Shown: in pieces, positions 40,386-49,143 of the stretch | Numbering within the stretch: the first letter of the stretch is position 1 | Layout: the number at the start of each line of letters is the position of its first letter | Assembly (NCBI GenBank): GCA_020850995.1 | Contig: JADZDP010000111.1 | Span: 1 to 51,585, forward strand | DNA: 51,585 nucleotides | Origin: Deltaproteobacteria bacterium | Lineage (GTDB): Bacteria > Myxococcota > UBA727 > VGSZ01 | Reading direction: 5' to 3' | Position numbers and translations under genes: made by a program | Notes under the pieces: model-generated | Database searches by the model: none | The model's input: the letters and a program-made list of their open reading frames with translations, nothing else | What the model was told of the DNA's origin: nothing

Positions 40386-41736
40386 GCAGCACCGCGAGCA
40401 CGGCCTCGGTGCGCTCGCGCATGAGCGCCTCGCCGCCGCGGGACTCGACGTTGACGCGCACCACCGGCTCGGTGTTGGACGCGCGCACGTTGACGCGCCA
40501 CTGCGCGTGCTCGATGGACACGCCGTCGGTCTCGTCGATCGACACGGCGCCGGTGGCGAACGCGGCGCGCACCTTGGCGAGCGCCTCCTTGGCGTCGGTG
40601 AGCTTGAGGTTGATCTCGCCGGAGGCCGGGTAGCGGCGCTGCATGTCGGCCACCAACTGTCCGAGCGTTTGCCCGGTGCGCGACATGGTCTGCACCAGGA
40701 GCAGCCAGGGGATCATGCCCGAGTCACAGTAGGCGAAGTCGCGGAAGTAGTGATGCGCGCTCATCTCGCCACCGTAGATGGCGTTCTCCTTGCGCATGCG
40801 CTCCTTGATGAAGGCGTGGCCGGTCTTACACATCACCGGACGCCCGCCAGCGTTGGTGACGAGGTCGATGGTGTTCCACACCAGGCGCGGATCGTGGATG
40901 ACGGCGGCGCCTCGCTCGCGCCGCAACAGCTCGACCGCGAACAGGCCGACCATGTAGTAGCCCTCGACGAAGGCGCCCTGCTCGTCGAAGAAGAAGCAGC
41001 GATCGTGGTCGCCGTCCCACGCCAGGCCGAGCGCGGCGCGCTCACGCCGCACCACGTCGGCGGTGGCGGCGTGGTTCTCGACGAGGATGGGGTTCGGCAC
41101 GCCGTGCGGGAAGCGGCCATCGGGCTCGTTGTGCACCTTGACGAAGCGAAGCGGCAGGTGCGGCGCGAGCCTGTCGACCACCAAACCAGCGCAGCCGTTG
41201 CCGGCGTTGGCCACCACCGTGAGCGGCGTCAGCGCCTTGGCGTCGACGTACGACAGGAGGTGCTCGACGTAGGCCGGCCACAGGTCGCGCTGCTCGAGCG
41301 TGCCGCGGAGCGAGCCCTTGGGCGTGCGCCAACCACGCTCGGCGAGCGCTTCGATGTCACGCAGGCCGGAGTCGCCGCTGATGGGCACGGCGCCCTTCTG
41401 CACCAGCTTCATGCCGTTGTAGTCGGCCGGGTTGTGGCTGGCGGTGACGGCGATGCCGCCGTCGACGCCCTCGTTCTGTAGATGGAACGCCGCGAAGTAC
41501 ACCAGCTCGGTGCCGCCGAGGCCGATGTCGACCACGTCGACGCCGGCTTCGCGCAGCCCGTCGGCGACCGCGCCGGCGATCGCCGGCGACGACAGGCGCA
41601 TGTCGCGCCCCACCACCACGCGACGCGGGCGGAAACGTTCGGCGTAGGCGCGACCGATGGCGCGCGCCAGATCCTCGTCGAGCTCGCTCGGGACGCGACC
41701 GCGAATGTCGTAGGCCTTGAAACACGCGAGCCCCAT
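40378..41736 (-). CDS. manB: Phosphomannomutase/phosphoglucomutase
   Basis: A 452-residue alpha-D-phosphohexomutase. It interconverts mannose-6-phosphate and mannose-1-phosphate (often glucose phosphates too). The phosphoserine loop is TASHNP (Ser100) and the metal loop is DGDHDR (Asp241, Asp243, Asp245). The sugar-binding GEMSAHHYF and the phosphate-binding RASNTEPVVRVNVES segments are in the expected places. N-terminal FKAYDIRG is typical. It is followed by the YkgJ-like gene and preceded by manC with 22 nt between, so GDP-mannose formation is a two-step pathway encoded together. AGGGAG precedes the ATG by six nt. Confidence 0.95.
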   Translation of the reverse strand: MGLACFKAYDIRGRVPSELDEDLARAIGRAYAERFRPRRVVVGRDMRLSSPAIAGAVADGLREAGVDVVDIGLGGTELVYFAAFHLQNEGVDGGIAVTASHNPADYNGMKLVQKGAVPISGDSGLRDIEALAERGWRTPKGSLRGTLEQRDLWPAYVEHLLSYVDAKALTPLTVVANAGNGCAGLVVDRLAPHLPLRFVKVHNEPDGRFPHGVPNPILVENHAATADVVRRERAALGLAWDGDHDRCFFFDEQGAFVEGYYMVGLFAVELLRRERGAAVIHDPRLVWNTIDLVTNAGGRPVMCKTGHAFIKERMRKENAIYGGEMSAHHYFRDFAYCDSGMIPWLLLVQTMSRTGQTLGQLVADMQRRYPASGEINLKLTDAKEALAKVRAAFATGAVSIDETDGVSIEHAQWRVNVRASNTEPVVRVNVESRGGEALMRERTEAVLAVLRA

Positions 41737-41758
41737 GACGCACTCCCTTGCTTGCCTG

Positions 41759-42856
41759 CTACCGCTCCGTGTCGTCGAGCGACGCCACCAAGCTCTTGAG
41801 CTCTTCGGCGCGCGCCGCCGGCATCACCAAGGTGCGCTTGCCCGAGCGCACCACCACGAGGCCCTCGACGCCCAAGAGCGCCACCAGCTCATCGCGGTCG
41901 GCACACCACACCACGTTGTCGTGCGCAGCGTGCGCCGCCACGCGACCGCGGTGCGCGTTGGCGTGCGTGTCCTTGGGCAAAAACGGCGCCAGCGCCGGGA
42001 AGCTGCCCACGTCAGCCCAGGAGAAGGGCGCCGTCAGGCAGCGCGCGCGATCGGTGTGCTCCATGACCGCCTTGTCGATGGAGATGGCGGGCAGCTTGGC
42101 GAACGCGCGCCGCAGCGCGGTAGCACCGCCGCGCCCGCGCACCGCCGGCGTCAGCGTGTCGAGGTGCGCGGGCAGAAAGCGCGCCAGCTCGTCTTTGATG
42201 GTGGCGGTGGACCACACGAACATGCCGCTGTTCCACAAGAAGCTCCCCGAGGCGAGCATCTGTTGCGCGCGCGCCTGCGCGGGCTTTTCCACGAAGCGCG
42301 CGACCGCGTGGTGCTCGAGGGCGCTCTTGAGCTCGAGGCGCGCGCCCAGCTCGATGTAGCCGTAGCCCGTGGCCGGGTGCGTGGGCGCGATGCCGAAGGT
42401 GTAGAGGCACGGCGCAGCCGCCGCCTGCGCGATGGCCGAGCGCAGCGCCGCTTGGAACGCCGCCACCGGGTGGATGACGTGGTCCGAGGGCAACACCACC
42501 ATGACGGTGGCGCCAAAGCGCTTCTCCACCTCGAGCGTGGCCCACGCGATGGCCGCCGCCGTGTCCTTGCGCTCGGGCTCGGCCAGCACGTTGCGCCGCG
42601 GCACCCCGGGCAGCGCGCGCGTCACCGCCGCGCGCAGCGACGCCGAGGTCACCACCAGCACGCGCTCGCGCCCCACCAGGGTCGCCACGCGCGCCACCGT
42701 GTCTGCCAGCATGACGTCGTCGGACACGAGCGGCAGCAGCTGCTTCGGTCGCGCCGACGTCGAGGCGGGCCAGAAGCGCGTGCCGGCGCCACCGGCCAAC
42801 ACCACCGCGACCGCCGGGACCCGGCGCGCGCGCGCGGGCTTTGACCTCGTCGTCAC
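41759..42856 (-). CDS. manC: Mannose-1-phosphate guanylyltransferase (single-domain)
   Basis: A 365-residue nucleotidyltransferase that makes GDP-mannose from mannose-1-phosphate and GTP. Signature LAGGAGTRFWP lies at residues 20-30, with PKQLLPLV, EPERKDTAAAIAWA, the LPSDHVI loop and VEKP. Length is that of the pyrophosphorylase alone, with no C-terminal isomerase domain. Three consecutive GTG codons (42862, 42859, 42856) begin the frame. The last overlaps the corA stop as GTGA and has GAGG five nt upstream, so it was chosen. With manB downstream it supplies GDP-mannose for polysaccharides or glycosylation. Confidence 0.95.
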   Translation of the reverse strand: MTTRSKPARARRVPAVAVVLAGGAGTRFWPASTSARPKQLLPLVSDDVMLADTVARVATLVGRERVLVVTSASLRAAVTRALPGVPRRNVLAEPERKDTAAAIAWATLEVEKRFGATVMVVLPSDHVIHPVAAFQAALRSAIAQAAAAPCLYTFGIAPTHPATGYGYIELGARLELKSALEHHAVARFVEKPAQARAQQMLASGSFLWNSGMFVWSTATIKDELARFLPAHLDTLTPAVRGRGGATALRRAFAKLPAISIDKAVMEHTDRARCLTAPFSWADVGSFPALAPFLPKDTHANAHRGRVAAHAAHDNVVWCADRDELVALLGVEGLVVVRSGKRTLVMPAARAEELKSLVASLDDTER

Positions 42857-43935
42857 CACCACCTCTTGCGCTTGGTGAACCAGGCGATGGCGCCGCCGAT
42901 GAGCAGCATCGCAAAGAGCACGACCGGATACGCCAGCGGCTCCTCGAGCTCGGGCATGTGCCGGAAATTCATGCCGTACACGCCAGCGATGAAACTGAGC
43001 GGGATGAAGATGGCCGTCACGATCGACAGCACCTTCATCACCTCGTTCATCTTGTTCGACAAGGACGCGTGATAGATGTCGAGCATCGACCCCAACACCT
43101 CGCGCGTGTGCTCCACCGACTCGCTCACCTGCACGACGTGGTCGTGGATGTCGCGGAAGTACGGCTCCACCGCTGGCGTGATGAGCTGCGGATCCTCGAT
43201 GCGCGCCAGCGTGCCGATGAGCTCGCGTGCCGGCGTGATGGACTTGCGCAGGTAGAGCACCTCGCGCCGCAGGACGTGCAACTCGTCTGCCTTGACGCGA
43301 TCGGGCGTATCGGCCAGGCGCTCCTCGAGGCGGTCCACGATCTCCGCCAGCGCTTCCAGCGCCACGAAGTAGTGATCGATGATGGCGTCGAGCAGCCGAT
43401 ACGCGAGGTAGTCGGCCTTCATCTTGCGGATCTTGCCGGCGTTGTCCTTCACGCGGCTGCGCACGGCTTCGAACACGTCACCCACGCGCTCCTGGAAGGT
43501 GAGCACGAAGCCGTCGCCCAACACGATGCTCACCTGTTCGACGATGATCTGCTCCTCGGCCTCGTCGTAGTCGAGCATCTTCAGCACCATGAAGATGCAC
43601 TCCTCGTACTCGTCGAGCTTGGGGCGCAGCTCGGTGTTCATGACGTCTTCGCGGACCAGCGGGTGCAGGTTGAAGGCCTTGCCGATGGCCTCGATGGTCT
43701 TCGGCTCGTGCAAGCCATCGACGTTGAGCCAGAGCACCGACTTGCGATCGGGGAAGGCGCGGATTGCGCCGAGCGCCTCCTCGATGTCGCCGCCGAGCTC
43801 GCGGCACGAGTAGGCCTCGTCGACGTACTCGATGGCCGTGATGCGTGGCGCGTCGACCAATCGTTGACCGATGTGCACCAGCGCGCCCGGCGGCAGGTTG
43901 ATCTTCTGCGTCTGGTGCTCTTGGCGCATCGTCAT
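42853..43935 (-). CDS. corA: CorA-family magnesium/cobalt transporter
   Basis: A 360-residue member of the CorA metal transporter family. The long N-terminal cytoplasmic domain includes FPDRKSVLWLNVDGL (about 60-75) and an acidic-basic helix region to about 300. Two C-terminal membrane helices bracket the signature YGMNF (Gly-Met-Asn at 321-323), the Mg-selective filter. Works as a pentamer in the inner membrane to take up Mg2+ (also Co2+/Ni2+). The ATG at 43935 was chosen; the frame opens earlier, inside the divergent phosphotransferase gene, so a longer start is unlikely. It heads a four-gene operon with manC, manB and the YkgJ-like gene. Confidence 0.94.
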   Translation of the reverse strand: MTMRQEHQTQKINLPPGALVHIGQRLVDAPRITAIEYVDEAYSCRELGGDIEEALGAIRAFPDRKSVLWLNVDGLHEPKTIEAIGKAFNLHPLVREDVMNTELRPKLDEYEECIFMVLKMLDYDEAEEQIIVEQVSIVLGDGFVLTFQERVGDVFEAVRSRVKDNAGKIRKMKADYLAYRLLDAIIDHYFVALEALAEIVDRLEERLADTPDRVKADELHVLRREVLYLRKSITPARELIGTLARIEDPQLITPAVEPYFRDIHDHVVQVSESVEHTREVLGSMLDIYHASLSNKMNEVMKVLSIVTAIFIPLSFIAGVYGMNFRHMPELEEPLAYPVVLFAMLLIGGAIAWFTKRKRWW

Positions 43936-43973
43936 CGACGCCGCTTGTACCACCTTGCCGTCCGAAGATCGCG

Positions 43974-43979
43974 TAGGCT
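43974..43979 (+). promoter_or_regulatory. -10-like element TAGGCT for the polyphosphate phosphotransferase gene
   Basis: TAGGCT lies 20 nt before the ATG at 44000 with GGAGG between, the same hexamer as in the Sir2/calpain divergent region. The 64-bp gap to corA must hold both promoters. A -35 is not clear. Confidence 0.35.
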
Positions 43980-43999
43980 GGTGCGGCGACGGAGGCCCC

Positions 44000-45469
44000 A
44001 TGTTCGAGACCGCCGAGCTCGGCCGCACCCTCGACAAGGCGCGCTACGAGCGCCGCGTGCCCGCGCTGCGCACCGAGCTGCTCGCGCTCCAGGAGCGCGC
44101 GCGCGAGGCGCGCTTGCCCGTCCACATCCTCATCAACGGCGTCGACGGCGCCGGCAAGGGCGAGACCGTCAACCTGCTGCACGAGTGGATGGACCCGCGC
44201 TACTTGAGCGCGCAGGCGTTTGGGCCATGCTCCGACGAAGAGCGTTCGCGCCCCGCCTGGTGGCGCTATTGGCGCGCGCTCGCGCCCAAGGGCCGCATCG
44301 GCATCTACTTTGGCAACTGGTACACCGAGCCCATCGTGGGGCGCGCGCTGCGGCACCTGTCGCGCGAGGGCTTCGAGGCGCAGCTCACGCGCATCGCTTC
44401 GGTGGAGCGCGCCCTGGTCGACGACGGTGCCTTGATCATCAAGCTCTGGTTCCACCTCTCGAAGAAGGCACAGAAGGACGCGTACCGGGCGCTGTTGGCG
44501 TCGAAGCGCACGCGTTGGCGCGTCACCAAGGACGACCAGAGGAACCAGCGACGCTACGACCGCTTCCGCGAGGTGAGCGAGCGCGCGGTGCGCGAGACCT
44601 CCACGGGCTACGCGCCCTGGAGCATCATCGAGGCCGGCGACGAGCGCTATCGCAACGTCGCGGTGGGCGAGACCATCGCGGCGGCGCTGCGCGAGCGCCT
44701 CGATCACCCGCCGCCAGCGCGCTTGTCGGCGGAGCAACGGCCCCCGCCCACCGACGGGCGCACCATCCTCGATACCGTCAAGCTCTCGGCGAAGGTGCCG
44801 GCGCGTCGCTACGACAAGCGCCTCGAGCGCCTGCAGGGGCGCCTGCATGCCGCCTTCGACGAGCTCAAGCGCGAGCGGCGCTCCGTCATCGCGGTGTTCG
44901 AGGGGTGGGACGCCGCGGGCAAGGGCGGCGCGGTCCGGCGCGTCACGGCGGCGCTCGACGCGCGCGACTATCGCGTCATCCCCATCGCTGCGCCCACCGA
45001 CGAGGAGCGCGCCCAACATTACCTGTGGCGCTTCTGGCGCCACCTGCCCGGCGCGGGGCGCATGACGGTGTACGACCGCAGTTGGTATGGGCGGGTGCTG
45101 GTGGAGCGCGTCGAGTCCTTCGCGCGCGAGGACGAGTGGCAGCGGGCCTACAACGAGATCAACGACTTCGAAGCGCAGCTCGTCGAGCACGGCACGGTGC
45201 TCGCCAAATTCTGGCTGCACATCGATCAGACCGAGCAGCTCCGCCGGTTCAAGGAGCGCGAGCGCACCGCCTTCAAGAAGTTCAAGATCACCGAAGAGGA
45301 CTACCGCAACCGGGCCAAGGCCGGGCGCTACGTCCACGCCGTGCACGACATGATCGAGCGCACCAGCACCGACCTCGCGCCCTGGCACCTGGTGGCGGCC
45401 ACCGACAAGCGCTTCGCGCGCCTCGACGTGCTCGAGCACCTGTGCGCGCGCATCGAGCAGGCACTTTGA
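44000..45469 (+). CDS. pap: Polyphosphate:AMP phosphotransferase (two-domain PPK2)
   Basis: A 489-residue class II PPK2 enzyme, two fused P-loop domains. The N-terminal domain has INGVDGAGKGE (from about 45) with the lid-side WRYWRALAPKGRIGIYFGNWY. The C-terminal domain has FEGWDAAGKGG (from Phe300), then the WRFWRHLPGAGRMTVYDRSWYGR lid motif and FKITEEDYRNR. Both P-loops look intact. Family enzymes transfer a phosphate from polyphosphate to AMP, giving ADP, recovering energy under starvation or cycling polyP. ATG 44000 has GGAGG four nt upstream. It is divergent from corA; Mg2+ is needed for the reaction, which makes the pairing sensible. Confidence 0.95.
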   Translation: MFETAELGRTLDKARYERRVPALRTELLALQERAREARLPVHILINGVDGAGKGETVNLLHEWMDPRYLSAQAFGPCSDEERSRPAWWRYWRALAPKGRIGIYFGNWYTEPIVGRALRHLSREGFEAQLTRIASVERALVDDGALIIKLWFHLSKKAQKDAYRALLASKRTRWRVTKDDQRNQRRYDRFREVSERAVRETSTGYAPWSIIEAGDERYRNVAVGETIAAALRERLDHPPPARLSAEQRPPPTDGRTILDTVKLSAKVPARRYDKRLERLQGRLHAAFDELKRERRSVIAVFEGWDAAGKGGAVRRVTAALDARDYRVIPIAAPTDEERAQHYLWRFWRHLPGAGRMTVYDRSWYGRVLVERVESFAREDEWQRAYNEINDFEAQLVEHGTVLAKFWLHIDQTEQLRRFKERERTAFKKFKITEEDYRNRAKAGRYVHAVHDMIERTSTDLAPWHLVAATDKRFARLDVLEHLCARIEQAL

Positions 45470-45518
45470 CCCACGATCGGGCTTCATTTGCGTCGCGCAT
45501 CGTGCAAGGCGAACGCCC

Positions 45519-47258
45519 GTGAGCTCACCTGTTCGTATCACGCTGCTCGCGGTGCTGGTGCTCGCCGCTTGCCCCGAACAGCCCGCACCGGCGACGCCTG
45601 CGCCCGACGCCGGCGTCGCCAGGGTGGCGCCGCACAAGCGCCCGCCCTTCCCCAACCTCGCCACCGCGGCGTACGGCCAGCGCGTGCTCGAGGAGCGCAG
45701 CGCGGCGCTGCCGCCCGGGGCCACGGGCTCGCTGCCGCAGGTCATGGCGGCGCTGCACGACATCGATCCCGGCACCGAGGCCCGCGCCGTCGATCTGGCC
45801 TTCGCCGCCGCCAAGAGCGCCCGCACCGAGCAGGAGCGCGCTACCGCGCTGGCACTGGCGGCCGCCGCGCTCGTGCTCGACCCCGTCGTCGACGGCTACC
45901 AAGAGCGCTTGACCGACGCGTTCGGGCTCGCCGCCTACGCCGCCACCCTCGATCAGAGCGACACCTTGGCGCAGGCGGCGCGCGCGCTGGTGGGCGCCGC
46001 CGCCGGCGCGGTGGCGCAGGGCGAGAGCCTGGTCAAAGGGATCACCGACAGCCCCTCGCCTACTGCGGTGACGCCCGACGCGCGCCTGCTGGTGGCGCTG
46101 GCGCGGCGCGTGGTGGGCGCGCGCGGCGACGCGCTGGTGACGGACCTGCGCACTGTGCTCAAGGCCAACCCCGACTCACGGCGCGCGCGCGCGCTCTTGG
46201 CCGAGCACCTGCTCGAGCTCGGTCTGTTCGACGAGGCCAGAGACGCCGCCGGCGCGCCGCCCGCCGCGCCATGGCTCGCCGCCATCGCGGCCCGCGCGCG
46301 CGTGCTGGGCGGCGACGTCGCGGGCGGGGTCGCTGCGCTGCGCGAGGCCGAGGGCAAGGTCGACGAGGGGCGCCGCGGCGAGGTGATCTATTGGCTCGCG
46401 CGCTCGCTCACGCAGGCGCCCGACAAGAGCGCCGAGGTGCAGAGCCTCGCGGCCGCGCTGGCACCCCGACCCGGCTACGCCAAAGAGTCCCAGGTGCTGC
46501 TCGCGCTGCTCGCGCAGCAGGCGGGCGAGTACGGCAAGGCGCGCACCATGCTCGACCCGCTCGTGCAGGCGCGGCCGCGCTTGCCCGTCGACGTCGATGC
46601 CATGTGGCTGCTGGTGGACTCCTGCGCCGGCGACGGTGACCTGCCCTGCGTCGAGCAGGTGGGCGCCCGCGCCCGCATCATCGACGGCGACGAGGCGCGC
46701 CTGCAGGTCGCGCGCGCCGCGGCGGTGCTGGTGGGCAAGGCCGCCGGGAGCGCGCCCGACACCGTGACGAACGCCTTCCGTGAGGCGCATCGCCTGGCGC
46801 CCTTCGACGACAAGCTCGCGGAGAAGGTGGGCGACCCCGTGGTCGCGGGCGGCGCCGCGGCCGCCGGCCGGGTGCGCGCCGCGCGCCGCGCGCTGGCCCG
46901 TGGCGGCGCGTCGATGTTGGCCGCGGAGGCGCTCGCACCCATCAAGGACCCCGGCTGCCGCGTGTGCCGCGCGCTCGTGGCCGCCGCCGCCGCCGACCTG
47001 CACGAAGGCGCGCGCCGCGCGCTGGCCGCCCTCGAGGGCGACGGGCCACCGCTCGCCGAGGCCGATCTGGTGCGCGTCATCGACGCCCTCGGCGGCGCCC
47101 CCGTCGACGGCGTGCGCCCGGCGCTGGCCAAGCTCGACCAGGACGCGCGCCCCAAGGTCAAAGAGGCCGTTGCGCGCGCGCGCGCCGACCTGCAAGACGT
47201 GGGCGCGCGCGCGCGCCGCGCGCTCGAGGCCAACGAGGACCACGGGGTGCGACGATGA
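45519..47258 (+). CDS. Lipoprotein with TPR-type helical repeats
   Basis: A 579-residue lipoprotein: signal ending VLAAC (Cys18). The mature part is almost all Ala/Leu/Arg/Asp-rich helices arranged as TPR-like units, for example DARLLVALARRVVGARGDALVTDLRTVL and LLALLAQQAGEYGKARTMLDPL. One CRVC pair near residue 488 and a short CAGDGDLPC loop near 370 are the only Cys. It probably serves as a periplasmic or outer-membrane scaffold. GTG 45519 is the only sensible start; the stop overlaps the next ATG as ATGA, so this is the first gene of a three-gene coupled operon. Confidence 0.82.
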   Translation: MSSPVRITLLAVLVLAACPEQPAPATPAPDAGVARVAPHKRPPFPNLATAAYGQRVLEERSAALPPGATGSLPQVMAALHDIDPGTEARAVDLAFAAAKSARTEQERATALALAAAALVLDPVVDGYQERLTDAFGLAAYAATLDQSDTLAQAARALVGAAAGAVAQGESLVKGITDSPSPTAVTPDARLLVALARRVVGARGDALVTDLRTVLKANPDSRRARALLAEHLLELGLFDEARDAAGAPPAAPWLAAIAARARVLGGDVAGGVAALREAEGKVDEGRRGEVIYWLARSLTQAPDKSAEVQSLAAALAPRPGYAKESQVLLALLAQQAGEYGKARTMLDPLVQARPRLPVDVDAMWLLVDSCAGDGDLPCVEQVGARARIIDGDEARLQVARAAAVLVGKAAGSAPDTVTNAFREAHRLAPFDDKLAEKVGDPVVAGGAAAAGRVRAARRALARGGASMLAAEALAPIKDPGCRVCRALVAAAAADLHEGARRALAALEGDGPPLAEADLVRVIDALGGAPVDGVRPALAKLDQDARPKVKEAVARARADLQDVGARARRALEANEDHGVRR

Positions 47259-47962
47259 CACGCGTGCTGGTGCTCGCCCTCGTCGTGGTCACCGCCGCGG
47301 CGGGCGGCGCCCGCGCCGACGAGGAGACCAGCCACGCGAGGCTGCGCAAAGAGCGCGAGGCGGCACACGAGCGCGCGAGCAAGGCCTTCGCTCCCTTCGA
47401 CGGTGGCGCCAAGCGCGACGTGGTGCGCCAGGGGCAGAAGGGCAAGAAGCGTGCGGCGCACCCCATGGTGGGCGACGCCGCCAAGGTGCCCGGCGAGGGT
47501 CCGCCGCCGCCGCCCTTGCGCGTCTCCCCCGACGTGCCCGAGTCGGCGCTCTTGGCACCGAACACCGTGGGCGTGGGCCTCTCGTCGAGTCCGCTCCTGC
47601 TCGCGTCGCTCGGCTATCAGCACATCTTCACCAAGCTCGACGGCCCGCGCTGCGCTCATCTGCCCACCTGCTCGCGCTTCGGCGCGCAGGCGGTGGCGCG
47701 CCACGGAGCGCTCGGCATCGTCATGACCCTCGATCGCCTGATCCAACCGAATGACTCGAGCGCCCTTCGCCACCTCCCCGAGGTGGAGGGCTACGGCATG
47801 GTGCGCGTCTTCGATCCCGTCGACGACTACGAGCTGTGGCGGTCCGAGCGCTTCACCGGCTTCCTGTTGCCGGCCGCCGAGGTCCCGCTGGTGTTGCCGC
47901 CCTTGCGCGCCCATTCCCTCGCGTCCTTGTTCACGTCCGTCGCGGAGCAGCCCACGCCATGA
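47255..47962 (+). CDS. Exported YidD-like protein
   Basis: A 235-residue protein. A Sec signal peptide (residues 1-21, ending ARAD) and a basic, proline-rich linker precede a YidD-type core at about 117-175: YQHIFTKLDGPRCAHLPTCSRF has the PRC...PTCS(Y/F) signature (131-142) and is followed by AVARHGALGIVMTLDRLI. YidD is normally an 80-residue cytosolic factor that helps YidC insert membrane proteins, so an exported, tripled-length form is unusual. The C-terminus adds a SERFTGFLLPAAEVPLVLPPL segment. ATG 47255 overlaps the previous stop; its own stop overlaps the next gene. Confidence 0.8.
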   Translation: MTRVLVLALVVVTAAAGGARADEETSHARLRKEREAAHERASKAFAPFDGGAKRDVVRQGQKGKKRAAHPMVGDAAKVPGEGPPPPPLRVSPDVPESALLAPNTVGVGLSSSPLLLASLGYQHIFTKLDGPRCAHLPTCSRFGAQAVARHGALGIVMTLDRLIQPNDSSALRHLPEVEGYGMVRVFDPVDDYELWRSERFTGFLLPAAEVPLVLPPLRAHSLASLFTSVAEQPTP

Positions 47963-48981
47963 GCCTCGCCCTCGTCGTCGCCGCCGCCATCGCCACGCAA
48001 GCGCCCGCGCCGCCCGCGGCCACGCCCGCGCCGCCCGAGGCCGCGCCCGCCGCGCCCGCCGAGGAGGCCGAGGGGGCCGATGCCGAAGCGACACCGGCGC
48101 CGCCCAGCGCCGACGACGCTGCGCTGGCGACGCACAGCCTGCACTACGGCGATCACCTGTTCCTCGACGGTGATTGGTACCGCTCGATCAGCGAGTACCG
48201 GCGCTTCTTGTTCCTGGTGAAGGGCACCGGCCCCGACGCCGAGCGCGCCGCCATGGCCATCGGCGAGGCGCTGTTGCGCGGCGAGCAATGGGACGCGGCC
48301 GGGCGGCAGCTCGACGGCATCGCGCAGCGCGCCGGGCAGCTTGAGCTGCGCCACCAGGCGCTGTTCGGCGCCGGCCGCGCCTACTTGCTCGACCAGCGGC
48401 CCGAGCTCGCCAAGCCGCGCTTCCGCCTGCTCGTCGAGGACGGCGACGCCAGCCCCAAGCTCAAGAGCGAGGCCACCTGGCTCTTGGCGTGGGGTCACTT
48501 CGACGCCGGCGAGCTCGACGAGGCGCGCGTGTATTTCCAGGCGGTCGTCGACGCGAAGGGCAAGCACGCAGACGAGGCCAAGGGCGTGTTGGCCGCGCTC
48601 GACGGCTACAGCAAGCTCGAGTCGAAGGACCCGCTGCTCGCCGGCGCGCTCGCGCTCATCCCAGGGCTCGGCCACGTCTACCTCGGCCAGTGGGGCATCG
48701 CGCTCACCTCGGCGACGTGGAACGGCATGTTCATCTTCGCCGCCGTCAGCGCGTGGCTGGCCGGCGATTGGGGCATCGCTACCGTGCTCACGCTCGTGGA
48801 GCTCGGCTGGTACGCGGGCGGCGTGTTCGGCGCCGTGGCGGGGGCCTATCGGCACAACCGCGACGCCGTGCGCAATTGGCGCGACGAGGCGTTGGCGAGC
48901 TTCGGCGCCAGCCGCGAGCTGCCTTCGCTGCATGAGGTCAGCAACGCCTTGCCCGGCGCCGTCGTACGCTTCGCGTTCTGA
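47959..48981 (+). CDS. TPR membrane protein with TM2-like C-terminal region
   Basis: A 340-residue protein. A short signal-like N-terminus leads into an Ala/Pro/Glu-rich linker (about 13-50), then TPR-type helices (about 55-215: LFLDGDWYRSISEYRRFLFLV and similar). A membrane region (about 227-300) has LALIPGLGHVYLGQWGIALTSATW, the GLGHxYLGxxxxG pattern of TM2/DUF5683-type domains, plus two or three further helices. Genes of this kind are often found beside yidD-like genes. The ATG overlaps the previous stop (ATGA), and a hairpin at 48987 follows the stop, closing the operon. Confidence 0.8.
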   Translation: MSLALVVAAAIATQAPAPPAATPAPPEAAPAAPAEEAEGADAEATPAPPSADDAALATHSLHYGDHLFLDGDWYRSISEYRRFLFLVKGTGPDAERAAMAIGEALLRGEQWDAAGRQLDGIAQRAGQLELRHQALFGAGRAYLLDQRPELAKPRFRLLVEDGDASPKLKSEATWLLAWGHFDAGELDEARVYFQAVVDAKGKHADEAKGVLAALDGYSKLESKDPLLAGALALIPGLGHVYLGQWGIALTSATWNGMFIFAAVSAWLAGDWGIATVLTLVELGWYAGGVFGAVAGAYRHNRDAVRNWRDEALASFGASRELPSLHEVSNALPGAVVRFAF

Positions 48982-48986
48982 GGGCC

Positions 48987-49010
48987 GCGCCGCCATGATC
49001 GCGGCGGCGC
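48987..49010 (+). terminator. GC-rich hairpin after the TPR/TM2 gene
   Basis: Perfect 8-bp arms GCGCCGCC (48987-48994) and GGCGGCGC (49003-49010) with an 8-nt loop, starting 5 nt after the stop. No U-run follows, so it is a weak or factor-assisted terminator at best. Confidence 0.45.
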
Positions 49011-49119
49011 CTGCGCCGCTCCTGTCGACGACGCCAGCAGCGTGCTCGGCGGCCTCGGGTCATCGTCTCATTCCTTGGCAGCCGTGAACGGCGTTTGCGC
49101 CGAGGCCCACCGCAGGACC

Positions 49120-49125
49120 TATGGT
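49120..49125 (+). promoter_or_regulatory. -10-like element TATGGT for the second caspase gene
   Basis: TATGGT lies 18 nt before the ATG at 49144 with GGAGG between. TTGCGC at 49095-49100 could be a -35 with a 19-nt spacer, somewhat long. Confidence 0.35.
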
Positions 49126-49143
49126 GGGGTCTCGGAGGTCCGT

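Noticed and set aside
42841..45522. Very long plus-strand frame (893 codons) antisense to manC/corA and overlapping pap
   Set aside because: High GC keeps many antisense frames open; this one is Arg/Ala/His-rich, without domain motifs, and the opposite strand carries clear CorA and PPK2 motifs.
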